Source: Argyresthia goedartella
Taxonomy: Eukaryota > Arthropoda > Insecta > Lepidoptera > Argyresthiidae
DNA: 64,000 bases
Reading direction: 5' to 3'
Assembly: GCA_949825045.1 (NCBI GenBank)
Contig: OX463815.1
Span: 21,073,231 to 21,137,230, forward strand
The position numbers and the translations under genes are program-made. The notes beneath the pieces are model-generated. The model saw only the letters and a list, made by a program, of their open reading frames with translations. It had not been told where the DNA came from and did no database searches. Of this stretch, positions 13,401 to 28,400 are shown in pieces; positions within the stretch are counted from its first letter, which is position 1; each line of letters opens with the position of its first letter.

Positions 13401-16400
13401 CCAGCGCGTGAGAGAAAAGTGAGTTGAATGATTACTGACCTTTGTCTCCGTAGACAGGAAATCGAAAGCTCGATTCGAGACGGGAATACGGGAAAAGGGC
13501 ACAGTTTGGGATAGGATATGGAGTGAATCGAAACCTTGCCGTCGCTGCCGACGCTGTCGCCGGCGTGCTGCCTGCCGTGACCGTGGAGTCGCCGCTACCG
13601 ATGCGACGATGTCCAATCAACAGGGATCACTTGACCGCTGACGCGAATCTACTTATTTCCCGACGATGTAGATGATTAACACTCCGACCAGGCCCGACGC
13701 CTGTATTTAGTAATTGGTACACCGAAATACCATCAATGACACAATGCCCGAGCAGACATGTTGTTCGTTCTCCCGACGAGAAAGGAGAGATAACCTCCAA
13801 TTTTTTCCTCTCGTTGGTACGAGTGACAGCTGCGGTCCGTTTCCGCTTAGTGATGTCCCGATTACTCGCGGTCGATCCGCGCAACAAAAAACCGGTGCGT
13901 TCCGAAGCATAAATATTAAACAGTCACCCGCCCGGACAGGCCCGAACCTGTCCCTAATCAATAGGAAGGCGAGAAAGTGTTGCGACCGCTCTCTTGAGGA
14001 CCGAGTCCCCCACTTTGACTTCTGCTGATCGAGGCGTGCCATCCCGACCCGTGTACAAATTGACGATCCGTCCTCGTCTCCATCTCAATGATGGCAGGTT
14101 CGCATCCTTAATCAGCACCAAATCACCGACTTGAGGGGGGCTCGTCCGGTCAGTCCACTTAAGGCGCTGCTGCAAGATGTGCAAGTACTCAAGGGACCAC
14201 CGTTTCCAAAAATCTTGAGCCATCTGCTGCAACATCTGCCACCTAGTTAACCGACTTAACTTAACATCACCGAATGGGTATTCTGGCAGGGCGTTAAGGG
14301 GCTGACCTATCAGGAAGTGACCCGGCGTCAACGCTTCCAAATCATTTAGATCCGAACTGAGCGGGCACAACGGACGCGAGTTCAGTGTCATTTCAATTTT
14401 ACAGAACAGCGTCGCAAGCTCTTCAAAGCGTAGAGAGGTCTCACCGATGATCCTCGTCAGGTGCGACTTAGCCGATTTAACCGCAGCCTCAAAAATTCCT
14501 CCCCAATGAGGACATCCCGGCGGACTGAAAACCCATTCAATCCCTTGTCGGGAGCAAGCCGTACCGATGGCATCCTGGTTACCGTTCAGGATTTGAGTGA
14601 CCTCCTGCAGATATCGCCTGGCTCCGACAAAATTTGTGCCGTTGTCCGAACGGATTAATGTCGGGAGGCCCCTTCGTGAGACGAACCGATCTAGACATGC
14701 GATAAATGCCTCTGTAGTGAGGTCACTGACCACCTCCAAGTGGACTGCCTTCGTGGCCAAGCACACGAAGACGCACAGGTATGCCTTCACTAATCTGGCG
14801 TTCCGTAGCTGTGAAGACTTGACCATGAATGGTCCCGCGAAATCCGTTCCGACACCCGCAAAGGGCCGGATTTCGTTAACCCTATCCGAGGGCAAATCGC
14901 CCATCTGGGGCTGCATCGTAGCCGCCTTGGCCCGATAACAAGGCAGGCACCGAAATACGACGCTACGCACTAAGCGTCTTCCCGATAGAATCCAGAACTC
15001 GCGCTGGAGAAACGCCATCAAGGCGTGGCATCCGATATGCCCATTCCGAATGTGTCGATCCTGTATCAGCAGTTCGACCAACTTCCCTTTCCTAGGGAGT
15101 AACAACGGGTGGCGAGCCGCGTAAGGCAGGTTGGCATTCCGCAGCCGACCTCCTACCCTCAGCAATCCTTGAGGGTCAATAAACGGGTTGAGCCGAGCCA
15201 CAGCTCCCTTCAGTTGGACGCGTCCGCGTCTCAGAATGTCCAGTTCGGACTTAAAGTGCACCGTCTGCACGTTCCGTACCAATGCGAACAACGCATGGTT
15301 CCGTTCCCGTGGTGTCAGGACCTGTGTCCGCACTCGTTGCGCCTCAGAATTCCGACAATTCCGCGCAAATCGGCAGATCCAGGCGGTCACATTGACCAGC
15401 TTGTCGAGCGAGCTGCACCGTTCCAGCAGGCTGAACTCCTCTTCCGGCTCTGGTTGCGTCGTACAGACACCGACTGTCAAGGCGCCGTTCGCCGTGGTAA
15501 CGCGTGGACTCATTGGCCAATCCGATTCGGCTTGAGTCAACCATTTTGGACCCCACCACAAGGGATGTCCAACCAACTCCGGAGCGTGACACCCACGAGA
15601 CGCACAGTCTGCTGGGTTCATTTCCCCTGGAACATGTCTCCAGATTATGGGAACCTCTGAATTCAATATCTGCGAAACCAGATTCGCCACAAAAATCTCC
15701 AGCTTGTGAACTGAAGCCTTCAGCCAGCATAACACGATCTGGCTGTCCGTCCAAGCGTAGAACGTATCTTCCAACGCTATTGACCCACGAAGAACCGTCA
15801 TCGTGTGGTTGAGCAGACGAGTCAGGAGAGCCGCTCCCGAAAGCTCTAACTTGGGAATGGTCAGGCGAGTGCGCAACGGCGCAACCTTGCTCTTGGCCAT
15901 GACCAACCGCACATCAACCTCCCCCGAGGAGTCGACCGTACGCAGATACACCGCAGCTCCGTAGCCCTTCTCCGAGGCATCGCAAAACCCATGCAGGGTG
16001 GCGGTGTATCGTTTGGTGGGGACCAACCTCCGTGGCAGTGAAATCCGATTGATGCCAGGGAGGGTCGAAAAGAACGATTCCCACTCTGAGCTCAATGACC
16101 CGCCGATCGGGTCGTCCCATTTCAGCTCAGCAGACCACAATTGCTGCATAAAACACTTGAGCTGAAATGTTACCGGGGTGATCCACCCGTTTGGATCAAA
16201 TGTCCTAGCCACCGTTGAAAGGACGTTCCGTTTCGTCCAGACCTTCGGGGAGTCCAACTCGACCCGATACGAAAACATGTCTGACACCAGCTGGTACTGG
16301 ACGCCTAATACCGACAACATATTTGGATTTTCCAAATTTTCAAAAATGTGGGGATCCTGCTGGTAGTCATCCGGAAGACCAGTCAGTAACTCTGGAGAGT

Positions 16401-19400
16401 TCGACATCCATTTCCGGAGCTCGTAACCTCCACCCCGTAAGAGGTCAACTAGCTCGTCCCGTCGAGCGAGCGCCTCCTCTACGGAATCTGCACCGGTACA
16501 GATATCGTCCACGTAGAGATCCTGCTCCAGGATCGCTGCTCCTCTAGGGAAATTTAACCGTTCTCGATCCGCTAACTCCCGCAGAGTGCGAATCGCCAAA
16601 TAAGGACTAGACCGTAGCCCGTACGTGTTGGTGTTCAGCTCGTACACCCTGATTGGCTGATCTGGGCTCTCTGGCCACAGTATCAGCTGATACCGTCTAT
16701 CGTCAGGGTGAATGACCGTCTGTCTAAACATCATCCGGATGTCAGCTACAAACACAACATTGTGTCGACGGAACCGCGTGATAACATCCGCGATGTCATG
16801 ATTCAACTTCGGCCCTGAATGCAAACACTGGTTCAGGTTCATGTTGTTAGATGTGGATGCCGATCCATCGAACACTACCCGGATTTTGCCCTCCGGGGTC
16901 CTCAAGACCGTGTGATGGGGCAGGAAGCAGTGGTCTTCACGCTTCCAGTCGATACCCGAAACCGACATGTGGCCGAGCGACTCGTATTCCCGCATGAAGT
17001 CGACGTACTTCTGCCGGAAAATCCCGTCACGCTTCATGCGTCGTTCCATCGACAGAAGCCGCGTCTCGGCTGCATGGTGTGAACTGCCCAGCGGTGGGCG
17101 ATCACTCCGGAATGGAAGACGTGTGAGAAATCGACCTGACCGAAGGCGACCAGTATTGTTCCGATAAAACTGTTCACACTCTTCTTCAACCGGGTCTAAC
17201 CGGCGGACCGTAGGTGGTTCCTCCACCTCCCAAAACTTCTGTATCACCTCCGAGAGTACAGAACCGAATAAGGGACTACGAGTCGCTAGGCGAGGGGCAG
17301 CCGGCATGACCGGACCCATTACCGCATGGCCCAGTCTGGTGTTGACCGAAACCAGACCAGTCGCCTGCAACACGTGGACACCTGGCACTAACAGGTATCC
17401 CAAGGCATCGACACCCAATAAAATGTCTACTGGGCCCGGAATATCGAACTCCGGGTCAGCCAGTGACAACCCAGCGACCAACTGTCGCACCGAGGGCGAC
17501 AACCGTACGTGATGGTGTGAGCCCATCACATTAGGCATGACTAATGCCGTGACCGTCAGATTCACCGATGAATCCACCCGTGACGAGAGAGTAATCCGAC
17601 ATACTCCCTTAACGGAACCGACTTCCGTGTTCCCAATTCCCCGAATGGAATGTGGATACTCCCTTACCGAAATGCCCAACCGTCTTACAAGGTTGCACGA
17701 GACTAAGCACCCCTGGGCCCCCGAGTCCAATAGTGCTCGTGCCACACAAGATTTGCCGTCCGAACTCCACGCTATCACCGAGGCGGTGGGGAGCATGACC
17801 GTCTGTGGAGTGGCGGCACCCTGTAAGTGGGCGGCGTGTCCCTAGCGGGAACCTCCGCGGGATCCGAACCCGCTGGGACCCCCGTCGGCCTGGTAACTCG
17901 GCTGCTGATATGCCACCGGTGGCATATCAGACCGCATGTACATCAGGGGGTCCCAACCCGCATAATAGGCCCCTCGCTCTCCCGGTACCCGACCATACCG
18001 GACTGTGAACGGTGTGCCCGGTGGCCACCGTGGATGGAGGGGGGAGAGCGGATCCAACCTGGGGCGCTCTAGGAATGGGGGCGACATCCGACTGTTCGCC
18101 TCCCTGTTCGCCTCCCAGAGCGACGGGCAGGGTGGCGCAGAAGGTGGTGGGCTCCCAGCCTTCGCGCCACTCATAGGTGCCATCTGACACCCGCCCGTAA
18201 CAGGCGGTGAGCCAGCGGCCCGAAGTCCTCGCTGACCCTGGACAGCGGCGACCGAACCCCGGCTATCCCGCCTGTTACCCCCCGCGCTGCCCCCTTCCCC
18301 TCGGGGGGGGGGGGTCCCGTCCGCGGGTACCCCAGTCACCCCGTTGGTGACTCCCGTTGCCCGGAGGGGGACTGGGTCCGGCCCTGGTTGGGCCCTGTGA
18401 CCGACCAGCCTGAGTCCGGCCCTGGTGACCATCCGAAGGGCCTGACCGGTTCAGGCACAACACGATGTGGTGCTTGCCACCGCAGCACCCACAAGGGGAC
18501 GCGCGTGAGCACTCGCTCAGCGGGTGCGGCCCCAAACAACCGAAACACAATCGGTGGCGGAAGACCACCTTCCTGCGGGCAGCCACACCGAGCGCCTTAA
18601 AGTTGGCGCAACTGGTCACATCATGACCGGCACTGTCGCAGTGCACACAGCCGTCACCCGACGGCGCGGCACTCAAAACGCCAAATTGTTTTGAGCGACC
18701 ACTCCCCCGTGGGGGTGGGGGGCGCGGCCCCTCCCGCATCCGCGCGGGTTGGCGCTGCACACTGGCCTCCGAATCCATGGTATCGCATCGCCTGCATTCA
18801 CCCTCCAAGAAATCCGTTAATTGGACGAGCGTGGGCAGTTCCGAGCTACTGCCCCCATGCAGCTGTTCAAACCGACTTTGAACAGCTGCAGGCAACCGTG
18901 ACAAAACCATATATAATACGATATATGACCATTGGTCTACCGGCAGACCAAGGTTCTGAAGGGCCTTAGTGGCCACCAGCACAGGGTTGAGCACCTGTAC
19001 CCGGATGTCAACATCCCGGGTTACTCTTGGGATGCTGAACAGCTTCCCCAGCTGCGCATCAACCAACCGCCGTTTATGTTGGTAGCGGTCAAACAATATG
19101 ACCCGGGCAATCTCATAATTGCCCGCCGTAACCGTTAGGTGACCGACCAACTCCTTCGGTTCACCCCGCAGTGCCATCAATAGTTGGGCCAACTTGTAGG
19201 CGTTGTCCAGGTCGTCCCGACCGTGGACCAGGCTATCGAATAAATTGATGAATGCCGGCCACTCATCAATTGCCCCACCGAAGGCCGGAATCTCCAGATG
19301 TGGCAGCCGTCCAACAACACCCTTAGGGGGCGGGTCTCCGCTACCCTCCCCGCGGTCATCCCGACGCGACCGCTTAATTTTTTCGGCGCGACGCTCGATG

Positions 19401-22400
19401 TCGCCCAAGCACTCCATCGCTTGGTCAGCATCCGCGCCGAGCTTCTTCACTGCGGCCACCGAAGCCTCATCCGTAAGCCCGAGGGCCTCAGCCTCCGCGG
19501 CCAGCCGACACACCTTCCCGACGCGTGTCATTGCGTCCTCCACACGCTTGAGCAGGACATCGTCCATGTCAGGTCGCTCCACATACTTGTGAGTATGGGC
19601 GAGCCATCTCATCTCCTCACGGACGCCATACCGCAGTACCGTCAAGGGTGAAGGTGCCATGGTTACCAATTCAATTGTTTCTGGTCCTATGCTTCACTAC
19701 CGAACTAAGCACAGCCAGAGACCAGCACTTCCGTCAGCGCTGGGCACAGAAATTAAAACTAAGTTGTAAAAACCAAGGCAACTACCAAAACAATTAAATC
19801 CCAAACAATATCTAATATGGTCGCCCTGTGGACATACACCCTATAATATACACTCCAAATCAATTACAGAATGCCACCATGTGGCACAATACAAATAACA
19901 CACAAAAGGTTATTATAAAAAAAACTATTTTTCTAGCAGTGGCCCCTCCGATATGACCCACACTTCTTTTGAGGTCAGCAAAATCAGCTTAATACCCCTT
20001 AAATAGCCCGACCCTGCTGTGTAAACCGAAATAACACTGCAGTGCTGTAGAACCCGACGTTCTACCGCAAGTAATACAATCTAGTTACTTCGCAGAATGA
20101 CTGTTCAATCTTTTATGCGCACAACAGTAGTTTCAGACTACACTTATAGTTTCCGACTAACCGAAAATGAACTTTAATTGTGGTGTAACGACCACAGACT
20201 CACTCACAAACCAGATTGCCGGCCAATCTGAGATATTCTTTTCTCCCAACTACAATGTGGCAACAACCCTACAACCTTCCGTGAATCGGTGATTTCCCAC
20301 TAGGAAAACCGCGCCTGCTACCAAAATGATTAATTTCCACGCCTACCGAACGGCGTGGAATCCGAAGGGGAGTGGGCTTTTGCCAGCGCGTGAGAGAAAA
20401 GTGAGTTGAATGATTACTGACCTTTGTCTCCGTAGACAGGAAATCGAAAGCTCGATTCGAGACGGGAATACGGGAAAAGGGCACAGTTTGGGATAGGATA
20501 TGGAGTGAATCGAAACCTTGCCGTCGCTGCCGACGCTGTCGCCGGCGTGCTGCCTGCCGTGACCGTGGAGTCGCCGCTACCGATGCGACGATGTCCAATC
20601 AACAGGGATCACTTGACCGCTGACGCGAATCTACTTAATTCCCGACGATGTAGATGATTAACACTCCGACCAGGCCCGACGCCTGTATTTAGTAATTGGT
20701 ACACCGAAATACCATCAATGACACAATGCCCGGGCAGACATGTTGTTCGTTCTCCCGACGAGAAAGGAGAGATAACCTCCAATTTTTTCCTGTCGTTGGT
20801 ACGAGTGACAGCTGCGGTCCGTTTCCGCTTAGTGATGTCCCGATTACTCGCGGTCGATCCGCGCAACAAAAAACCGGTGCGTTCCGAAGCATAAATATTA
20901 AACACATGTTAAAGGGGGCTTCGTTTCGCTCACCCCCTTTAGCCTTCACCTAAGCTACCGCAGAAAATATCAGGGATATTTGCTGTGCAAATCAGTATTT
21001 TTGATGCGCAGTTTAATAATTCCCTTTGTTTTAACGTGACAAATACATGTTTATAGATTTTTAACCAATCCAATATTTATAAAACTCTCATCAGTTGCCA
21101 CGTCTACTGTTGAGGACTAGCTGGACAGCCCATACCAGACCTTTTTCGAATGCTAGCGCGCCACGATATTTTCCTCCGTAAATAGATCCACTTGACCACC
21201 TCTGTGGTTCTGCGGTCAAGGATAACATAAATAACATAACATTTACATACAGGCACATACATTGCTTCTGGCCCCACTCTAGGATACCCTGTGACGTGGG
21301 AACCAGAAACAGCGACGTCACAAAGGGGATCCTAGTGTGGGGCAAGAAGTAATGTATGCGTCTGTATGTAAATGATATGTTATGTTATGTTAATTAAGAA
21401 GTTGCTATCTTATCTATTGTCATTTTTAATTAATCTTCCAGAAGAACGAGTTTACGTCGCCCGAGTCAGAGGCGATGGCGACCTGCCTCGACTGCATCGC
21501 GTCCGACCCCGAGAGTGAGAGAGAAAGCAAACGCCCGTGCTTCTGCAAAACACCGGACAGGTAACTATTTTGTCGTTGATATGCTAAATTTTCATTATCA
21601 GGTAACAAATGATCACAAGAATGTGTAGAATATGTCACAAAAATTTCACAGAATTCGCTATTGGACTGGTAGTATCTTGTCCAATACGAAATTCACTAGC
21701 TTCCTATCTTACGACAGTGGAGTCGTGTGAGTTTTCGTAACGTCTCTATGACAGTGCGGCGTCGCCGGCGCAGCATATAATGTCAACCTCCACCGCAGGA
21801 ACCTGCCATGGGAACTGAAGCTCCTTACACAAAATAAACATTGTAACCTGCACACCCTTTCGAACGTAATGCGATGGTAATAGCGTGCCAAATCAATGAA
21901 TTTTCATTTGTACTGAAGGTGTTCTTACCCGAGCGAAGGGGTTTTTAGGCAGCCGATTTAGAGGTGAGCCATATCATACTGTATTTCCTCTACTTTCCGA
22001 CATCTGTGGAGTTGCGGTTCGTCTCTGCTTTCCTAGTCAGAGAGCGAAGCAGGAAACAAAAACTAACCCAGCTCTTGGATGTATACAATGTGTGTGACGT
22101 CGCTGTTTCTGGTTCCACGACACTGGAGATCCTAGTGTGGGGCCAGAAGCAATGTATATTAGGCTGTCCCGTCCATGTATGGGGTTTTTTTTTTATTGAG
22201 CTACGGTTACGCAAGAGGTATCAAAAGTTGCGTAATTTCACGTACATTACGGAAACACAAGAATAAATTGAGTTATTGATGATCTTGAGGGCTCTACCTC
22301 GCTTCAAAGTTTTGTGAAATTTTCTTTTTTGAGGCCTAAATCGTATGCTTCAAATAATACAAAAAATAATGTTTTTATAGTTTTAATTAAATCAACTAAG

Positions 22401-25400
22401 AAAAGAAAGAACAAGAAATCACCTAGCGCTTATAATTTATACTAATACTTAGAATTTAAACTTGTTTTTGTGTCCAAAGTTTGGCATTTCTGCTCGAGAT
22501 TGCAGCCGGGTCCGAATGAAGCCATCTCTAGACACAGCGTCAGTTACACATTGTGAGGCATTAGTGACTAGTTTGACACACCTTTCCACAGATTGTGTGT
22601 GACAAGGAAAGTCTAATATTTCCAATTTATCATGACATCCTTTATCGTAGGTAATTGCCGATCTTCAAGTTCCTTGTATGGTCCCAATATAGCACAAGTT
22701 GTCTCACTACGCCTCAAACTCATGGTTGATAATCACAAAAGCCACCTCAAACGTTGTTGTTGTCGTTGTTTAACCGCAATAATACTTTTATAGCATAGAA
22801 ATCAGTTTGACACCAAAGAAAACACACGCGGGTCACGACACGACATTTTCCGAAACAAGTTCAAATTTGAGGGTATTTGCAAATTCGCACCTGACAAGTT
22901 GGAGTCACCGAAAACTTGTTGTTGCATGAATTTCGATGCGTATTGCCTTTAAAACACTTTTAATACTAAAATAAGCTAATATTATTTAAATATAACACTA
23001 ATTACGAATATCGAAATATGAACATAAAAATTATATTTTTTGAAAACTTCGTGGACTGGTAGAGCCCTAAAGATATAGTTTTATTTTAAATTTGAAAGTA
23101 TTTCAGTAATCTACGACCAATTACGCAACTTTTGAGGGGTCTTGCGTTACGGAAATCCAAAAAAAATATTCTCGGGACATCCTAATGTATATGCCTGCAT
23201 ATATGTAAATGTTTGTTTGTTTGTCAAACTTTACTTTAACCGCCTTTCCCACTAATATTATAAATATGAAAGTTTGTGCCTCAATCACGCTAAAACGCCT
23301 GAATGGATTTGACAGAAATTTAGACACAGATAGTTAATGAGCTAAAATACAGGATTATTTTTATACGACTGCACGAGAAGGAGGGTAATGTTTTCTCGGC
23401 TAACGATAATTCCTAGGATCACGCAGATTAAATTGAGGGCACCAGATAGTAATTAATAGATTGTCCGCTGTTGTCCACAGGTCAATTCTCAGACGGACCA
23501 AGTCGTTGAAGGAAAGGGTTTCGCCGCCGAGAATGAGACAGGAGTCTTTCTCAGAGAAACGCAGTCTCAGTTTGTCGAGTCTACATCGGAGCCGGTCGGT
23601 GCAGAAGCTAGATTTCAGCATGGATATGAGTCTAGATGGATCCCGGGGTAAGCCACACAACACAAATTCTATAATTTATATCATATATTACCATTACAGG
23701 TAGCAAATTTAGATGATTTGCCACAACTTATGTCGTTGAGAGTTGTTACGTGTCACTCATCTAATTACAGAAACAATCTTTAAATTTTAAAGCCCCGCTA
23801 AAACGCTTATGGCGTGTCAGTTCCATAATATTATTGTTTTTGGACAAAACATGGCTCTTTATTTCTGAGTACATAAGTCCTTGACAGTTCGCACGCCTCG
23901 ACTTTACCAATTACCAACCTCCTTGGTGCATACAGAAAATTAAAAACGAAATTATTTTTGTATATAAAACGCGCGGAATCACGGAAGAAGTGGCTGCATG
24001 ACCTTATGATCTTAGCCTACTCCAGAAACGGGCGAATAAAAAAAGGAAAAGCCCGCGCATTTTCGCAAAAACTTCGATTGATTTAGCATTTATCTTTGTG
24101 TTTTTTGTAAAATTTGGATGCATTTATGTCTATAATTTTCCTCGTAGGTGTAATAAAAAGCACTATACATACCTCAGGATAAAGTACAGTTCCATACCTC
24201 AAATGGTTTGCGCCTCTCGCAAGCTCGTGGCGCAAATGCCATAATCTCGGTATGGAACTGTCACTTTCTTCCCTCTGAAGTAATGTACTATTTCATCCCT
24301 CAGTACATTGACCCGATCAGCTGATTACAAGTTGCTATGGGAGATCCAAAATATAATTTCGCTTACGACCATATTTTTCTTGGGGAAGGTTGTTCATAAT
24401 AATGGGTATTATCATTCCCCAAAATATGGTCAGCAAATTAAATGTCACTTTATATACCTAACCATCACTAACAATAAAGAAGTTGCTGTCTGGCGGCTGC
24501 CCTGTGAATATTTTTAATAGATTAAGAGGGCACCTATATTAGTGGGACCTTGGTCTCATACAGTGGCAATTACCCTAAAGCCGGTCTCTGAAATGATTTC
24601 AATTGCGTTTTTAATAATAACCGACAACTTTTCAACTGCAGGCTGCTTAAATTTCTTGTGCACACTTGTGGTAATAACACTAAAGCTTTGTCAGCTAAAG
24701 CCTCAGTACGGTCATGTTCTCCTAAATCCAAGTAGCCTTCAACAAGTAGAAATTAGCAGAATTAAAGATAACCCTTCTTTTAAGTGACATTTCTTAAAAC
24801 ATAATCCCACATGTTTTGCCTTTGTTACATTTCACTGGATTTCCTTTTTATGTGGTCTAAAATAATTTTGTTAAATTTAGGATGAATAGGCATTTCGCTT
24901 AAAATAATTTGCAGATTCCTTATACTAGGCAGGGGCAATAATTGCCTCAGAAATCTGTATAATTTAGGAGATTTTTTGAACATTGCTCTTGCTCTAGTGC
25001 TTTATCATTTTCATTCCAACGTTTGCCTTGAGGACCATGAGTTTGATTTTTTTAAGCGGACAGTAGCATTGTTTTTAAAGCTTTCGAATTAAAATTGTTG
25101 AATACTTTCAATTGTTTTTGTTTAAATATGAGTTTGTAATTTTTATCTTTGTAATTAGTCTTTTCTTTCTTGGCGTTAGCTCAACCCCTTGATTTTCTTT
25201 TATGTTCTTCGTTTTTCGCCGCGTTGCTGCCACTGAAAATTAAAAAACTTATTTTTTATAAGACCTATTAAAAAAAATCTCCATATGACATATAATGGAT
25301 ATTTAAAAATGTTTACCTTTTTTCTGTTTATTTGCACAAATTTGGGGTGAAGTTTTGAAATTTTTAAAAATTGTGAAATTTTGCTGAAGAAGTGTGCGGA

Positions 25401-28400
25401 ATATCTGTAGAAAATAAAAATTACCAAATTAGTGATTTAGCACTCAGTCATAAAGGTTTTGCCGGTTTCTCTCATAATAAACATATTAATGTAAAAATAA
25501 CCTTTTCTGCTTTAAGATAGTATAAAAGAAACTGAACGTGTTTCGTAACTACTATGGGCTAATTTGGTGGTCGACTTATTATATACAGTGGTATTTTTTT
25601 GTCATGTCACTTTCCGTTGGACAAAAGAGTTTGAATACAGAAGCTAAAATGACTTAATTAACTTCGCTTTCGTTTGCGATGATCTGGCAAAATTTTTATT
25701 GAATAAACTGAACTGGTGATAATGATAAGCCAAAATGTGATGTGCGGCCGATCGATTAAAATGAGAGAGAAATTAACAAAGTTGGCGTTTTCAAATCAGT
25801 TTCATGACATGGAGAAACATTTCTATTACATCCTGTATGGGGTTGGTTGGGGTTCTTAAGAACTTTCATTGTCAACCCGATTTTATTAGAACAACTTCAT
25901 TTTTTTTTTTTTTTTCGAAAATGGTTTTCCTACGTATGTTTAAGTCACCGTAAGATTGTCAAAACCGTTAGTTTATAAACTAACGCGTGCGACCGACAGG
26001 GTTTAGAATTTACGTGTCTTTTGTTCTTACATCTCAACCTAACACGAAGACTATTCGTGGACATCGCTGCTCTCGCCCCCTCTAGTCTTCCCCTAATAAG
26101 CTACCGCAGTGTTTGCCCTACTGTATTTCCTTTGCAATTCAAGTTAAACAATTTAACGGTTTTACTATAAACTAACGCCTATAACATAAGGAGTAGGTAA
26201 AGTTTGTAAACTGACGAGTAAAAAAAAATAAAATAAAAAAGTTGTAATTTTTGTTTAAAACGGAACGCATTTTGTTTGGGCGTTGTCCGTGTTGTTAGTT
26301 GGGCGGCCAACCAAAATGGCCGTGGCCACGCCATTCCGTTTTATAGTAGTTTCGCGAATGTTCGATTTTCTTGTTCTCTCGATATTTACAAGCAAAAACA
26401 ACTGGTAGGTTATTGTGGCTTCTTTTCAATCGGGTTATAGGTTAGGTTAGAACGTTGAAGAAGCTAAACCGGAGCGGAGCGGAGCGAAGTAAAACGACTG
26501 GCTAGAGTAGGTTATTGTGGCTACTTTTCATGTAAATTTTGACCCTTTCGAAAATAGCAACTAGGCATTTCCGCGGGGGGGGGGCATCTACCCGCCTCCC
26601 CCCCCCCCCCCCTCAAGGTCAAGGTCAGTCTATTTATTTTTATTTTAACAACATAACCTCAAAACTTTAAAAAAATATGCCTCAGCAACTAGGCATTTCC
26701 GCGGGAGGGGAGTAGTAGGGGGGGACATCTCCCCCCCCTCATGTTCAAGGTCAGTAGGTCAAGTTCAAAAGTCCTTCCGAAGAGCGTAAACTAAAAAGAA
26801 ATGGGCATCACTGGCTTCGACCCTAAATGCGGTCGAAGGGTCTTTAAAAGACGGGCCCGGATGATCTAAAGTAAGTAAAATTTTAAAGTTTACTTTTCAC
26901 TTTCCCAAAAAAAAGTAGAACATCAAGCGAGCGAGCCTGGCGATCCGTCACCAAAATTTTCCGACCTGGAGCAGAGGATGGTGGCGGTCATGGGCGGCGA
27001 AGGGTTTGCCACTGGAATATTTATAAATCAGAAGTTAACTTTGATTGCCCATCAGAAACTTGGGGTTATTATTTTCTAGTTTGTAAGAGTTTATACAGTG
27101 GTGGTAAAATTATTATTCTACTGTAAGCCTGTGTTTTTATAAAGATAAATAATTAAAATTAACATATCTTTTTATTAAAAAAAAATCACATACTTGAAAT
27201 CATCATATATCATCACTTAAATATTGACAATTACTTCAGCGAGAGGCCCAAAGTTGTTGGACCATTTGTGCCCGAGCTGCCAGTCACCCTGCAACTCCCC
27301 ATTGCCCTAGGCTGGAGCCAGTCCCCGCTGCAACTCCTCGTTGGCTTGGTCCACGCCTATGTCTAGGTGTGCCTTGTGGCACAGGTGAAGCACAACACAT
27401 GCATTTATTATATTAACTGCCTTGTAAGGGTGCCACCTCCCTTGAAGTACTCCAATAGCCCGTTCAACCGTGTTACGTGCTGTGCACTGTTTTTTCGTAA
27501 AAGATTCTTCCGGAGAGCCAGCTGGAGCATCCACAATGGGGTTATCATGTACTCCCTTTTAACAGAACCAGAATCATCTGAAATTTAATGACTTACAAGG
27601 TGTGTACACAACACCATCTCCCATGTTGAATCAAATCATTCAAAAATAGTATAATGGTACCAAACCAGCAAATCCACCCTCGCCAGTTCTCTGCAGATTG
27701 ATCAAATGTTCTTTCACTGGGTGCTGGTTCCTCACATGACTGACTCCTTAGTCACAAATACCACACAAATACGCAATTATCGCCACTCACAAGTTGTTTT
27801 TTTGTTGTTGCATAGATGATCGTATCATAGATGAACGTATTGCCATAACTAAACTTTGTACGCAATGACATCCGTCAAAATGGTGCTCGAGAGTACCAAT
27901 TCACAAGTGTAGCGCGATTTTGATTAATTCCGTCGAAAACCGCCCTATATTGAATACAAGATGGCAACACCATCGATCCCGGGAGTGCCAAATGACGAGA
28001 AGGCAAGCTTGACTCAGTGCATTGCATACCAAGAGTAGCACTACTGTTGAAATAACCTGTTACTTAAAAAAATGTTAAGCTTTTATTTGCACAAACTTTT
28101 AAAGCATTTACCAAGCGGGGTGGCGGGGCTGAAGAAGTGTGCGGAATATCTGTGGAACATAAAAATTATCAAATCAGTGCTTTTTTTTATGAAAGACTTA
28201 GTCCTATAGGTTTGCCGGTCTCTCTTATAATAAACATATTAATTTAAAAATTGCCTTTTCTATTAAGAGATAGTTTAAAATAAAATGGTTATTAAAAAAA
28301 TCTTTGCCTACCTAGTTGCTGTATGGAAATTTTCTTTTGCATTTCTATTAGATGTTGAAATTTTTGAAGCAGCTACAGGGGCTGAATAAGTATGCAGAAT

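Larger units (their letters stand above)
13345..20904 (-). mobile_element. BEL/Pao LTR retrotransposon, near-complete
   Basis: The 7560-bp element is on the - strand, with identical-length LTRs at its ends and a 5-bp target duplication CATGT at 13340-13344 and 20905-20909. The order is 5' LTR, primer site, gag with three zinc knuckles, protease, RT, RNase H, integrase, 3' LTR, which is the BEL/Pao order. By eye only three differences separate the LTRs, so the insertion is young. Coding is broken only at a G-tract and one TAG. It sits in the bora intron between exons d and e, antisense to bora. Confidence 0.95.

Noticed and set aside
13314..14042. Several open frames in the BEL LTR, repeated at 20269-20953
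   Set aside because: They lie in the LTR on both strands, are low-complexity (RRQRRQRR) and are explained by the duplicated LTR.
14461..17845. Multiple + strand frames opposite pol
   Set aside because: Shadows of the - strand pol frame in GC-rich coding DNA; no domain hits.
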